Part shown: one piece after another, positions 32,258 through 43,903 of the stretch | How positions within the stretch are numbered: position 1 is the stretch's first letter | How the letters are laid out: each line of letters begins with the position of its first letter | Assembly (NCBI RefSeq): GCF_000719955.1 | Contig: NZ_JOII01000015.1 | Location: 1 to 64,000 of the forward strand | Source: Streptomyces albidoflavus | GTDB lineage: Bacteria; Actinomycetota; Actinomycetes; Streptomycetales; Streptomycetaceae | DNA length: 64,000 bases | Reading direction: 5' to 3' | The notes under the pieces: model-generated | What the model was told of the DNA's origin: nothing | The model's input: the letters and a program-made list of their open reading frames with translations, nothing else | The model's database searches: none | Position numbers and translations under genes: made by a program

Positions 32258-33249
32258 ACGGGGTCTCCGTTCATCGAGGGCGCCCCGTCCCAGGGCGCGG
32301 GGGAGTCGGTGCCGCCGGGCGGCGGCATCAGGGTGCGGGCCAGTTCGCCCAGGGTCTCGACCAGCCAGCGCACCCGGGGGTCGCCGGAGCTGCTGCGGTG
32401 CCAGAGCGCGGAGACGGTGAACCGGGGCAGGGTGATGGGCGGTTCGCAGACCTGGAGGCCGAAGCGGGCGCCGAGGACCTCGGCGGCGTGCCGGGGCATC
32501 GTCGCCACCGAGGCCGTCCCGGCCAGCAGCAGCGGTGCCATGGCGAAGTGGGCCGTCGAGGCGACCCGGCGCCGGGTCAGGTTCTCGGCGTCCAGCACGT
32601 CGTCGACGACGCCGCGGGTGCCGTCGGCCGAGATCATCACGTGCGGCAGGGCGAGGTAGGCGGCCCGGGTGAGCGGAGCCGGGCTGCCGACCGCCACCGG
32701 GTCGTAGAGGCAGGCGTACCCCGACTCGAAGAGGGTGCGGCTGCGGATGTCCGGGCCCCAGGCGGCCGAGGCGGCGACGCCGACCTGGGCGCCGCCGGAG
32801 TCCAGCAGGTCGGCGACGGTCATCCGGTTGGCCTGGAGGCAGAAGACCGAGGAGGCCGGGCTCGCCGCCGTCACCGTCGCGATCAGCTCCGGCAGCAGCA
32901 GCGCCTCCAGGTCGTCGGACATGCCGAGCCGGAAGACGGCGGCGTCCCGCGCCGGGTCGAACTCCGGCTCGCCGGCGATCGCCACCTTCAGGCTGTCCAG
33001 GCCCTGGCGGACGGGGCCTTGCAGGCTCCGCGCCCGCGCGGTCGGCGCCATCCCGCCGGGCGCGCGGACGAAGAGCGGGTCGCCGAAGAGCTTGCGCAGC
33101 CGCCCGAGGGCCGCGCTCACCGCCGCCTGCGACATGTGCAGCTGCTCGGCGGTCCGGGTCACGTTCCGCTCCCGCAGCAGCACCGCGAGGACGACCAGCA
33201 GGTTCAGGTCGTACCCGCGCAGGTCGGTCACGGGATCGTCGGCGGCCAC
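32254..33249 (-). CDS. LysR-family transcriptional regulator of the aldoxime operon
   Basis: A 331-residue LysR protein: N-terminal helix-turn-helix (RNVTRTAEQLHMSQAAVSAA, about 28-47; linker GRLRKLFGDPLFVRAPGG) and a C-terminal effector-binding domain. Unusually it lies inside the operon it probably controls: 1 nt after aldoxime dehydratase and overlapping nitrilase. The inducer may be an aldoxime or nitrile. A T-N11-A box lies upstream of the operon at 35918-35932. Confidence 0.9.
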   Translation of the reverse strand: MAADDPVTDLRGYDLNLLVVLAVLLRERNVTRTAEQLHMSQAAVSAALGRLRKLFGDPLFVRAPGGMAPTARARSLQGPVRQGLDSLKVAIAGEPEFDPARDAAVFRLGMSDDLEALLLPELIATVTAASPASSVFCLQANRMTVADLLDSGGAQVGVAASAAWGPDIRSRTLFESGYACLYDPVAVGSPAPLTRAAYLALPHVMISADGTRGVVDDVLDAENLTRRRVASTAHFAMAPLLLAGTASVATMPRHAAEVLGARFGLQVCEPPITLPRFTVSALWHRSSSGDPRVRWLVETLGELARTLMPPPGGTDSPAPWDGAPSMNGDPV

Positions 33250-33250
33250 C

Positions 33251-34363
33251 TCAACCCCCGTACGCGGCCGGGGAGTCGCCCGCCGGGCCGTCCGGCTCGA
33301 CCGCCAGCACCGAGGTGGCGTAGGGCAGGATGCCCGTCGCCGGATGGCAGTTGACGTAGGCGAAGGCGGCGGTGCGGGGCAGGACGAAGACCTCGTGCCA
33401 GGTGACGACGGTGCGGGCCTCGCCGTACTGCCGGTTCTTGGCGATGGCGTGCTCGTAGATCGCGGCGTGCGTGGCGTGCCCGGCCGCCCACCCCTCCAGC
33501 GCGGCGAGGGTGTGGAAGTGGCCGAGCACCGAGGTCTCCCGCAGCGGCCGCAGCGTCTCGCGGTCCAGGCTGGTCATCACCCGCAGCGACAGAGTGCCCT
33601 CGGCGTCGGCCGCCTCGCGCAGGTGGGCCATGCCCGCCATCAGCTTGGGCTCCAGCGCCTCGGTGTAGTCGGCCAGTTGCTCGCCCTCGGCTTGCTGCCA
33701 GTACTGGCCCGAGCGGATCACCGCCGTGTTGTGCCCGCACTCGGCGCGCAGCCGGCGCCCCTCGGAGGCGGCCGGGCGTGCCCGGCGGCGGTGCGGGACC
33801 GCCGCCTCCAGCGGGTCGATCGCGGAGAGGGGGAGCCGGTCGCGGGCGGCACCGAAGTAGCCGTTCACCGTCATCGACTCGCGCCGGGTCCCTGGGCAGG
33901 CGGCGAGGCCGAAGGCGCGGCGCGGGTCGGAGTAGATCGTCTCCACCCGGTCCAGCGGCACCTGCACCACCTCGTGCCAGGCGCCGAACGGCACGGCGGC
34001 GGCGTCCAGTTCCGCGAACCAGCGCGGCAGCGGGGCGGTGGCGAGCCAGCGGGCGTGGGAGGTCGCGTCCCGCCAGTAGCCGAGGTGGACCAGGTTGTGG
34101 CGGCCCGCCTCGTCGGTGAAGGAGAGCAGTTCCCACGCCTCGGGGGCGTCGGCGCCGTCCCGCCCGGTGTGGCAGGCGCGGACCCGCTCCAGGAACGGGC
34201 CGACGGCCGGGTCGTCGGGGCCGGCGCACTGGAGCGCCAGGTAGTCGCTGGTCACCAGGGAGAGCGGCGCGTCGAAGCCGAGGGTCCAGCGGGGAGCCCG
34301 GGGCCGGTGGCCGGGCGGGCGCCGCTCGGGAACGGTGCGCGGGTAGTCGGGGGTCCAGCTCAT
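33251..34363 (-). CDS. oxd: aldoxime dehydratase (phenylacetaldoxime dehydratase family)
   Basis: A heme enzyme that dehydrates aldoximes to nitriles. At 370 residues it is close to the family length of about 350. Family blocks are clear: RHNLVHLGYWRDA, VNGYFGAARDR, CGHNTAVIRSGQ, THAAIYEH, WHEVFVLP and AYVNCHPATG. From memory of OxdRE numbering, Arg174, Ser218, the proximal heme ligand His299 and the catalytic His323 align with its Arg178, Ser219, His299 and His320. Its ATG overlaps the MFS stop by 4 nt. It supplies the nitrile for the nitrilase of the same operon. Confidence 0.92.
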   Translation of the reverse strand: MSWTPDYPRTVPERRPPGHRPRAPRWTLGFDAPLSLVTSDYLALQCAGPDDPAVGPFLERVRACHTGRDGADAPEAWELLSFTDEAGRHNLVHLGYWRDATSHARWLATAPLPRWFAELDAAAVPFGAWHEVVQVPLDRVETIYSDPRRAFGLAACPGTRRESMTVNGYFGAARDRLPLSAIDPLEAAVPHRRRARPAASEGRRLRAECGHNTAVIRSGQYWQQAEGEQLADYTEALEPKLMAGMAHLREAADAEGTLSLRVMTSLDRETLRPLRETSVLGHFHTLAALEGWAAGHATHAAIYEHAIAKNRQYGEARTVVTWHEVFVLPRTAAFAYVNCHPATGILPYATSVLAVEPDGPAGDSPAAYGG

Positions 34364-35745
34364 CGCGTGGCGCCTTCCTGCTCGGTACGGGCCGGGCCGC
34401 GCTCCCGGAACGGCGAGGTGACCGCGCCCAGGTCGATGCCCTTCGTCTCCCGGACGAGGGTGCCACCGAGGATCGCCAGCGAGGAGAGCACCCCGACCCA
34501 GATCCAGAAGCCCCAGCCGATCCCGGACTGGTCGAACCAGGTCATGAGGTACGGCGCGGTGCCGCCGAAGAGCGCCACCGAGACCGAGGTGGCGAAGGCG
34601 ACCCCGGCGGCCCGGGTGTGGGTCGGGAACAGCTCGGAGATGAACGCCGGGTACATCGCGGCGCCCATCGCCCACACGCCCATGCCGACGGTCTGGGCGA
34701 CGAAGAGCGTCCACGGGGCGTCGCTGATCAGCAGCGACAGCGGGTAGTAGAGGACGATCGCGGCGACGCCCATCGCGATGATCATCGGGCGGCGGCCGAC
34801 GCGGTCGGAGAGCGCGCCCCAGCCGATCAGCATGACCAGCGCCACCGCCTGCGCCAGCAGACTGGCGACGAAGGCGCTCTGCGCGTCCATCCCGCGCGAG
34901 GAGATCGCGAACGACGGGGCGAAGGTGGCCCACACGTAGTACGCGCAGTTGTGGCCGCAGGCCAGCAGGACCACCAGCAGGCCGGTGCGGAACGCCTGGC
35001 CCTTCGACAGGCGTGGCCGCACCGCGTCCGGCTCCGCCTCGCCCTCGGTGAAGCGGCTGGTCTCCTCGGCCGTCTTGCGCAGCCACAGCACCAGCAGCCC
35101 GAGCACCGCGCCGAGGACGAACGCCGCCCGCCAGCCGTACGAGGCCATGCCGTCCTCGCCGAAGGCCGCGGTGCTCACCGCGCCCAGCGCCGTCGCCAGC
35201 ATCACGCCGAGCGTCACCGCGAAGAAGACCGAGCTGGACCAGAGCCCGCGGTGGCGCGGCGGCGCGATCTCCGACACGTAGGTGTACGAGACGCCGGACT
35301 CCCCGCCGTGCGCGAGCCCCTGCGCGAGGCGCGCCACCAGCAGCAGCACCGACGACCAGACGCCGATCTGCTCGTACCCGGGGACCAGGGCGATCATCAG
35401 GGAGGCGACGGACATGATCGTGATGGTGACGACCAGCACCGTCTTACGGCCCCGGGCGTCGGCGAGCCGGCCGAAGACCAGCCCGCCCAGCGGCCGGGCG
35501 AGGAAGCCGACGGCGAAGACGGCCAGCGTCGACAGCAGTGCCGAGGAGCCGTCCGCCTTGTCGAAGAAGTGGGCGGCTATGTAGGTCGAGAAGATCGCGT
35601 AGAGGGTCCAGTCGAACCACTCCAGCACGTTGCCGGCGACGGCCGCCCGCAAGGAGCGGAACTGCCCGCCCTGGGGTCTCCAGTCGCTCTCGGCACGGGT
35701 CGGGGTGTCGGCCTCGGCCGACGGCGAGGACGGGGAAACAGACAC
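34360..35745 (-). CDS. MFS transporter (metabolite:H+ symporter family)
   Basis: A 461-residue, 12-helix inner-membrane transporter of the MHS/ShiA/ProP type. Signatures: GNVLEWFDWTLYAIF in helix 1, RPLGGLVFGRLADARGRK in loop 2-3, RLAQGLAHGGESG in helix 4. First gene of the operon and so likely imports an organic substrate for the aldoxime-nitrile route, or takes up/exports the acid product. The family moves carboxylates and zwitterions. Confidence 0.9.
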   Translation of the reverse strand: MSVSPSSPSAEADTPTRAESDWRPQGGQFRSLRAAVAGNVLEWFDWTLYAIFSTYIAAHFFDKADGSSALLSTLAVFAVGFLARPLGGLVFGRLADARGRKTVLVVTITIMSVASLMIALVPGYEQIGVWSSVLLLVARLAQGLAHGGESGVSYTYVSEIAPPRHRGLWSSSVFFAVTLGVMLATALGAVSTAAFGEDGMASYGWRAAFVLGAVLGLLVLWLRKTAEETSRFTEGEAEPDAVRPRLSKGQAFRTGLLVVLLACGHNCAYYVWATFAPSFAISSRGMDAQSAFVASLLAQAVALVMLIGWGALSDRVGRRPMIIAMGVAAIVLYYPLSLLISDAPWTLFVAQTVGMGVWAMGAAMYPAFISELFPTHTRAAGVAFATSVSVALFGGTAPYLMTWFDQSGIGWGFWIWVGVLSSLAILGGTLVRETKGIDLGAVTSPFRERGPARTEQEGATR

Positions 35746-35917
35746 GCTGGCCTCCTGGCCCGGCGCCCTTCACGGGGTGCGCCGGGCACGGTCAAGGGGT
35801 CGTGGGTGCACGGAAGAGGGGGGAGGCCGGCCGCGCCGTCGGGGGAGTGGCGGGGCCGGGAGCACGAACGTACGTCCGGCAGCGCGTTCAGGAAAACAAA
35901 TACCGGTCATGTGCGAC

Positions 35918-35932
35918 ATCGACGGCATCGAT
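35918..35932. promoter_or_regulatory. LysR-type box upstream of aldoxime operon
   Basis: The interrupted palindrome ATCGACGGCATCGAT contains the LysR T-N11-A core (35919-35931). It lies about 175 nt upstream of the MFS start in an unusually A/T-rich patch and is flanked by outer ACCGGT / ATCCGGT elements. Likely site for the operon's own LysR protein. Confidence 0.5.
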
Positions 35933-35991
35933 AACGACACAATCCGGTAAAGGGGCAGGTGGCGTCTGTGCCGGTGAGGTTTCCGGGAGGG

Positions 35992-38517
35992 CTACGCGCG
36001 CTGCCCGGACGCCTCGCCGGCGTCGGCGCGGGGGAGGCCGAGGACCATCGTCAGCCCGCCGCCGGGGGTGTCCTCGGCGGTGAGCGTGGCCCGGAGCGCC
36101 TCGGTGAAACCGCGCGCCACCGCGAGGCCGAGGCCGACCCCGGCGCCGCGCGGCGCGTCGCCCAGCCGCTGGAAGGGCTCGAAGATCTGCTCCTTCGACG
36201 CGTCGGGGACCCCGGGACCCCGGTCCACCACGCGCAGCTCCACCCGGTCGCGCAGACTGCCGGCGGAGATCAGCACGGGCCTGTCCCCGGGGCTGTACTT
36301 GACCGCGTTCTCGACCAGGTTGGCGACCACCCGCTCCAGCAGCCCCCGGTCGACGGTGACCAGGGGCAGCGACTCGGGGACGTCCAGGACGACGCTGCCC
36401 TCTCGAACCCCGGCGAGCGCCCGGGGCACCACCTCGTCCAGGCCGGTCTCGCGCAGCAGCGGGACGACCGTGCCCGTGGTGAGGCGGGACATGTCCAGCA
36501 GGTTGCCGATCAGCGCGTCCAGCCGGTCGGCCCCGTCCTCGATCCCTTCGAGCAGGGCCGCGCGGTCCTCCCGGGACCACTCCACCTCGGCCGAACGCAG
36601 GGAGCTGACCGACGCCTTGATCCCGGTGAGGGGCGTGCGCAGGTCATGGCTGACGGCGGCCAGCAGCGCCGTGCGGAACCGCTCGCTCTCGGCGAGCCGG
36701 CGGGCCTCCCCGGCCTGGCCGACCAGGCGCTGCCGGTCCAGGGCGACGGCCGCCTGCGCGGCGAAGGCGCTCAGCACCCTGCGGTCCTCGGCGGGCAGCG
36801 CGCGACCGCTGAGCACGAGGGCCAGGCCGTCGCCGGCGGGGATCTCCACGGCGGCGTCCTCGGGGCGCCGGGGCGGCTCCTGTCCGGCCGCCGCCACGCA
36901 GCTCCACGGGGCGCCGTCGCCGCCGCGTTCCAGCAGGGCCACCGCCTCCATGGCGAAGGTCTCGCGCAGCCGTGCCAGCAGGGCGTCGAGGGAGTCCTCC
37001 CCGCGCAGGACGCTGCCCGCGAGGAAGGAGAGGATCTCCGACTCGGCGCGCAGCCGGGCCGCCTGGTGGGTGCGGCGGGCGGCGAGGTCGACGACCGAGG
37101 CGACGGAGACGGCCACCCCCTCGAAGATCACCAGGGCGACCACGTTCCGCGGATCGGCGACGGCCGGCTCCCGCAGCGGCGGGGTGAAGAAGTAGTTGAG
37201 GAGGACGGAGCCGGCGGCGGCCGAGGCGAGCGCGGGCAGCATCCCGCCGAGCAGGGCGGCGGCGACGGTGGCGGTGAGGAAGAGCAGCATGTCGTTGGTG
37301 AGCCCCACGTCGGGGAGGACGCCGCCGAGCAGCAGCGTGAGCAGGAGCGGACCGCCGAGCCCCACCCCCCAGCCCCAGGCGACCCGGGCCCGGCCCAGCC
37401 GCGCCCCCCGGGCGGTCGGCAGCCCCCGGCCCCGGGCGACGGCGTCGTGCGTGACGATGTGCACGTCGAGGTCGGGGCCCGAGTCCCGGGCGACGGTGGC
37501 GCTGACGCCGGGGCCCAGCAGGTACTGCCAGCTCCTGCGGCGGCTGGCCCCCAGGACGACCTGGGTGGCGTCGGCGCCCCGGGCGAACTCCAGCAGCGCG
37601 GACGGCACATCGTCCCCGATGACGTGGTGGAAGGTCCCGCCGACCTCCTCCACCAGGGCCCGCTGCCGGGCCAGTTCCCTCGGCGAGGCCGCGCGCAGTC
37701 CCTCGCTCGTGGCGATGTGCACGGCCAGCACCTCACCCCCGGCGCCCTTCTCCGCGAGGCGGGCGGCGCGGCGGATCAGCGTGCTCCCCTCGGGGCCGCC
37801 GGTCAGCCCGACGACGATGCGTTCCCGGGCCGGCCAGGTGGCCCGTATCCGGTGCTCCCCCCGGTACCGCCGCAGGTGTTCGTCGACCCGGTCCGCCGTC
37901 CACAGCAGGGCCAGTTCGCGCAGGGCGGTGAGGTTGCCGGGGCGGAAGTAGTGGGCGAGGGCGGCGTCCAGCTTCTCCGGCTGGTAGATGTTGCCGTGCG
38001 CCATCCGCCGCCGCAGCGCCTGGGGCGCCATGTCGACCAGCTCGATCTGGTCGGCCCGGCGCACCACCTCGTCGGGGACCGTCTCCCGCTGGCGGACCCC
38101 GGTGATCGACTCCACGACGTCGCCCAGCGAGGCGAGGTGCTGGATGTTGACCGTCGAGACGACGTCGATCCCCGCCGCCAGCAGCTCCTCGACGTCCTGC
38201 CAGCGCTTGCCGTGGCGGGAGCCGGGGACGTTGGTGTGGGCCAGCTCGTCCACGAGGACGACGGCAGGGGCCCGCTCCAGGACCGCGTCGAGGTCCATCT
38301 CCGCGAAGCTGCCGCCCCGGTACGCGCGGGTGCGGCGCGGGACCACCTCCAGCCCGCGCAGCAGCGCCTCGGTGCGCGGCCGCCGGTGGTGCTCGACGAG
38401 GCCGACGACCACGTCGGTGCCGCGCTCCGCCCTGCGGTGGGCCTCCGAGAGCATCGCGTACGTCTTGCCGACGCCCGGGGCCGCGCCCAGGTAGATCCGC
38501 AGCTTTCCGCGTCCCAT
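35992..38517 (-). CDS. kdpD: KdpD osmosensitive K+ channel sensor histidine kinase
   Basis: Senses K+ limitation or turgor and phosphorylates KdpE. The 841-residue protein has an N-terminal KdpD domain with Walker A GAAPGVGKT (about 11-19), a USP-like domain, four closely spaced membrane helices (about 385-480), a GAF domain, HisKA with phosphoacceptor His624 in VSHDLRTPL, and HATPase with N-box NLVENAVKYS. ATG at 38517. It is the last gene of the kdp operon, after kdpE, the reverse of the E. coli order. Confidence 0.95.
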   Translation of the reverse strand: MGRGKLRIYLGAAPGVGKTYAMLSEAHRRAERGTDVVVGLVEHHRRPRTEALLRGLEVVPRRTRAYRGGSFAEMDLDAVLERAPAVVLVDELAHTNVPGSRHGKRWQDVEELLAAGIDVVSTVNIQHLASLGDVVESITGVRQRETVPDEVVRRADQIELVDMAPQALRRRMAHGNIYQPEKLDAALAHYFRPGNLTALRELALLWTADRVDEHLRRYRGEHRIRATWPARERIVVGLTGGPEGSTLIRRAARLAEKGAGGEVLAVHIATSEGLRAASPRELARQRALVEEVGGTFHHVIGDDVPSALLEFARGADATQVVLGASRRRSWQYLLGPGVSATVARDSGPDLDVHIVTHDAVARGRGLPTARGARLGRARVAWGWGVGLGGPLLLTLLLGGVLPDVGLTNDMLLFLTATVAAALLGGMLPALASAAAGSVLLNYFFTPPLREPAVADPRNVVALVIFEGVAVSVASVVDLAARRTHQAARLRAESEILSFLAGSVLRGEDSLDALLARLRETFAMEAVALLERGGDGAPWSCVAAAGQEPPRRPEDAAVEIPAGDGLALVLSGRALPAEDRRVLSAFAAQAAVALDRQRLVGQAGEARRLAESERFRTALLAAVSHDLRTPLTGIKASVSSLRSAEVEWSREDRAALLEGIEDGADRLDALIGNLLDMSRLTTGTVVPLLRETGLDEVVPRALAGVREGSVVLDVPESLPLVTVDRGLLERVVANLVENAVKYSPGDRPVLISAGSLRDRVELRVVDRGPGVPDASKEQIFEPFQRLGDAPRGAGVGLGLAVARGFTEALRATLTAEDTPGGGLTMVLGLPRADAGEASGQRA

Positions 38518-38552
38518 GCCGGTTCTTCCGTTCTTCCTGTGGGGGCGCCGGG

Positions 38553-39236
38553 TCAGGGCTCGAAGCGGTAGCCGAGGCCGGGCTCGGTGATGAGGTACCG
38601 GGGACGGGACGGGTCCGCCTCCAGCTTGCGCCGCAGCTGGGCCATGTAGACCCGCAGGTAGTTGGTGTTCTCGGCGTAGGCGGGGCCCCAGACCTCCAGC
38701 AGCAGGGCGCGCTGGGAGACCCGGCGGCCGGGGCTGGCGGCCAGGATCTCCAGCAGGTGCCACTCGGTCGGGGTCAGCCGGACCGGGTGGCCCTCGCGGA
38801 GCAGCTTCTTGGCCGACAGGTCGATGGTGAAGTGATCGGTGGTCACCACCGTCAGCGCCTCGGCCTCCGCCGTCGCCCGGCGCCTGCGGGTGGCCGCCCG
38901 CAGCCTGGCCAGCAGTTCGTCCATGCTGAACGGCTTGGTCACGTAGTCGTCGGCGCCCGCGTCCAGCGCCCGGACCTTCTCCCCGGACAGGTGGCGCGCC
39001 GAGAGCACCAGGATCGGCGCCCGGCTCCGGCTCCTGATCGCCTTGATCAGTTCGACGCCGTCCGTGTCCGGCAGACCGAGGTCCAGCAGGACGGCGTCCG
39101 GTTCGCCGGCCGCGAAGAGCCGGAGCGCGCCGTCCCCGTCCCGGGTGGCCGCCACCTCGTAGGAGCGCACCTCCAGATTGATCCGCAGGGCGCGCGCCAG
39201 TTGCGCGTCGTCCTCCACCACGAGCACCCGGGCCAT
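38553..39236 (-). CDS. kdpE: KdpE response regulator
   Basis: A 227-residue OmpR/PhoB-type regulator that activates kdp transcription. Receiver domain: acidic pair in VVEDD, phospho-acceptor Asp52 in VLLDLGLPD, and Lys in YVTKPFS. The C-terminal winged helix contains LTPTEWHLLEIL and NYLRVYMAQLRRKLE. ATG start with AAAGGAGG upstream; a long open frame continues upstream only by chance. 35 nt before kdpD, 47 nt after kdpC. Confidence 0.95.
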   Translation of the reverse strand: MARVLVVEDDAQLARALRINLEVRSYEVAATRDGDGALRLFAAGEPDAVLLDLGLPDTDGVELIKAIRSRSRAPILVLSARHLSGEKVRALDAGADDYVTKPFSMDELLARLRAATRRRRATAEAEALTVVTTDHFTIDLSAKKLLREGHPVRLTPTEWHLLEILAASPGRRVSQRALLLEVWGPAYAENTNYLRVYMAQLRRKLEADPSRPRYLITEPGLGYRFEP

Positions 39237-39283
39237 GGCCGGTTCCTCCTTTCTCGGGGAGCGGGCGGTCTCCCGCCGGCCGG

Positions 39284-39952
39284 TCAGTTCCGGGCCAGGT
39301 CGCGCAGGGCCGTGTTCAGCCCCAGGACGTGGACGCGGGGCTCGCCGACGAAGCCGAGCGTCCGGCCCTCGGTGTGCCGGGCGACCAGCCGCTCGACCTC
39401 CCGCACCGTCAGGCCGTTCCGCGCGGCGACCCGGTGGACCTGGAGCGCGGCGTACGCGGGGGAGATGTGCGGGTCCAGCCCGGAGCCCGAGGAGGTCACC
39501 GCGTCGGGCGGCACGTCGGCCGGCCGCACCCGGTAGGTGGCGGTGGAGTTCTCCCGGACCACCGCGGCCCTGGCTGCCTTCACCCACGCGAGCAGTTCCG
39601 GGTTGTCCCCGGAGCGGTTGGTGGCGCCGGACAGCAGCAGCTCGTACCGGGTGTTGACGGTGCTGGCGCCCAGGCCCCGGGACGGCCGGGGCTGGAACCA
39701 GCGCAGGTCGGGGCGGGGTTCCTCCCCGGCCTTCCCGGGCAGGTCGTAGCGCTGGCCGATCAGGGCGGAGCCCACGACGCGGCCCTCGGCGTCCCCGGTC
39801 TTCGAGCCGTCGGCCCGGCCGGGGAAGAGGGCCTGGGCGACGCCCGTGACGGTGAGCGGGTAGAGCACGCCGCAGACCAGGGTGAGGACGAGCAGGGCGC
39901 GCAGCCCCGCCCCGAGCAGGCGCGCCGAGCGGCGCACGGAGTTCTTGGTCAT
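39284..39952 (-). CDS. kdpC: potassium-transporting ATPase subunit KdpC
   Basis: A 222-residue subunit with a single N-terminal membrane helix (about 15-38, ALLVLTLVCGVLYPLTVTG) and an extracytoplasmic domain; LDPHISPAYAALQV and the family ending are clear. It stabilises the KdpAB complex and increases ATP affinity. Begins 6 nt after kdpB. Confidence 0.95.
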   Translation of the reverse strand: MTKNSVRRSARLLGAGLRALLVLTLVCGVLYPLTVTGVAQALFPGRADGSKTGDAEGRVVGSALIGQRYDLPGKAGEEPRPDLRWFQPRPSRGLGASTVNTRYELLLSGATNRSGDNPELLAWVKAARAAVVRENSTATYRVRPADVPPDAVTSSGSGLDPHISPAYAALQVHRVAARNGLTVREVERLVARHTEGRTLGFVGEPRVHVLGLNTALRDLARN

Positions 39953-39958
39953 GGCGGA

Positions 39959-42060
<2,102 letters not shown>

Positions 42061-42064
<4 letters not shown>

Positions 42065-43725
42065 GAGGCGAGCCCTTCGGCGAGCGGACCCAGCGCCAGG
42101 GCCGGGAAGTAGGTCAGTCCGGTGACGATGAGGATCGTTGCGACCAGCAGCCCCGAGTAGAGGGGCTTGTCGGTGCGCAGGGTGCCGGCGGTGGCGGGCA
42201 CCGGCCGCTGCTCCGCCAGGGAGCCGGCCAGGGCCAGGACGAAGACCATCGGCAGGAAACGGCCGAGCAGCATCGCGATCCCGGTCGTGGTGTTGAACCA
42301 CGGGGTGTCGGCGTTCAGCCCCGCGAAGGCCGAGCCGTTGTTGTTGGCCGCGGAGGTGTAGGCGTAGAGGATCTCCGAGAAGCCGTGCGGCCCGGAGTGG
42401 GTCATCGACTCCGCCGGGCCGGGCAGGGCCAGGGCGAGGCCGGTGAAGCCCAGCACGAGGGCGGGGGTGACGAGGAGGTAGCAGGCGGCGTAGGTGATCT
42501 GGCGGGTGCCGATCTTCTTGCCGAGGTACTCGGGCGTCCGGCCGACCAGCAGGCCCGCGACGAAGACGGCGACGACCGCCATGATCAGCATTCCGTACAG
42601 CCCGGAGCCCACCCCGCCCGGAGCGATCTCGCCGAGCTGCATCCCCAGCAGGGTGATGCCGCCGCCGAACCCGGTGTACGAGGAGTGGAAGGAGTTCACC
42701 GCGCCGGTCGAGGTCAGCGTCGTCGCCACCGCGAAGAGCGAGGAGCCGGCGATGCCGAACCGGGTCTCCTTCCCCTCCATGGCTCCGCCCGCCGCCTCGA
42801 AAGCGGGCCCGCGCCCCGCGAATTCGGTCCACATCATCAACGCGGTGAATGCGAGCCAGATGACGGCCATCGCGCCGAGAACGGCGTACCCCTGCCGCAG
42901 CGAACCGGCCATGCGGCCGAAGGTCCGGGTCATCGAGAAGGGGATGAGGAGGATGAGGAAGATCTCGAAGAGATTGGAGAACGGGGTGGGGTTCTCGAAA
43001 GGGTGGGCCGCGTTGGCGTTGAAATACCCGCCCCCGTTGGTGCCCAGTTCCTTGATTGCCTCCTGCGAGGCGACCGCTCCGCCGTTCCATTGCTGCTCGT
43101 CGCCCGAGAACTGGCCGACCGCGTGAATTCCGGAGAAGTTCTGGATGACCCCGCAGGCGACCAGGACGAGCGCGCCGGCCACCGAGAGCGGCAGGAGCAC
43201 CCGGGTGATCCCGCGTACCAGATCGGCCCAGAAGTTGCCGAGTTCACCGGTGCGCGAGCCGGTGAAACCCCGGACGAGGGCGACGGCGACCGCCATGCCC
43301 ACGGCGGCGGAGACGAAGTTCTGCACCGCCAGGCCGCCGGTCTGCACGAGGTGGCCCATCGCCTGTTCGCCGTAGTACGACTGCCAGTTGGTGTTGGTGA
43401 CGAAGGAGACCGCGGTGTTGAACGCCTGGTCGGGGTCGATCGAGGCGAAGCCGAGCGAGCCGGGCAGTGCGCCCTGCGCCCGCTGGAGCAGGTGAAGGAG
43501 GAGGACGCCCACCGCCGAGAAGGCGAGCACGGCGCGCAGGTAGGCGGGCCAGCGCATGCCCGCCGACGGGTCGGCGCCGATCGCCCGGTACATCCATCTC
43601 TCGGGCCGGTAGTGCTTCCCGGAGGAGTAGACGCGGGCCAGATGATCACCCAGCGGACGGTGGGCGAGAGCCAGGGCGGCCAGCAGGGCGAGCAGCTGGA
43701 GTATGCCGGCAAGGGGGGAACTCAT
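42061..43725 (-). CDS. kdpA: potassium-transporting ATPase subunit KdpA
   Basis: The 554-residue K+-binding and translocating subunit, with four channel-like repeats. Filter-region segments such as [11 protein letters not shown] and [21 protein letters not shown]'s core are present. It begins 8 nt after kdpF and overlaps kdpB by 4 nt. Confidence 0.96.
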
Positions 43726-43733
43726 ACCGGCAT

Positions 43734-43823
43734 CTAAAACCTTTCCGGGAAAAGGAGAGCCAGGACGAGATATCCCACCAGGGCGGCGGCCACGACAAGT
43801 CCGACGATGTTCTCGACGGTCAT
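43734..43823 (-). CDS. kdpF: KdpF small subunit of the Kdp ATPase
   Basis: A 29-residue single-span membrane peptide ([20 protein letters not shown], ending LALLFPERF) matching KdpF. It stabilises the KdpABC complex. Its ATG overlaps the stop of the upstream 27-residue gene by 4 nt; kdpA follows after 8 nt. Confidence 0.9.
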   Translation of the reverse strand: MTVENIVGLVVAAALVGYLVLALLFPERF

Positions 43824-43903
43824 ATCCTGGTCACTCCCCGGGCGATGAGGGCCACCAGCGCGAATATCGCGATCGTGGTGGCGACGAAAGCCAGGTCGGC
43901 CAT
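43820..43903 (-). CDS. 27-residue membrane microprotein heading the kdp operon
   Basis: A 27-residue open frame beginning [20 protein letters not shown] and ending ARGVTRI. It has AGGAG 8 nt before the ATG and its TGA overlaps the kdpF ATG (ATGA), so it is very likely translated and coupled to kdpF. One hydrophobic helix (about 4-21) with an acidic N-terminus and basic C-terminus. It is not KdpF, which is the next gene, but similar in size and shape. I know of no named function; a second accessory subunit or a translational leader are the obvious options. Confidence 0.78.
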   Translation of the reverse strand: MADLAFVATTIAIFALVALIARGVTRI

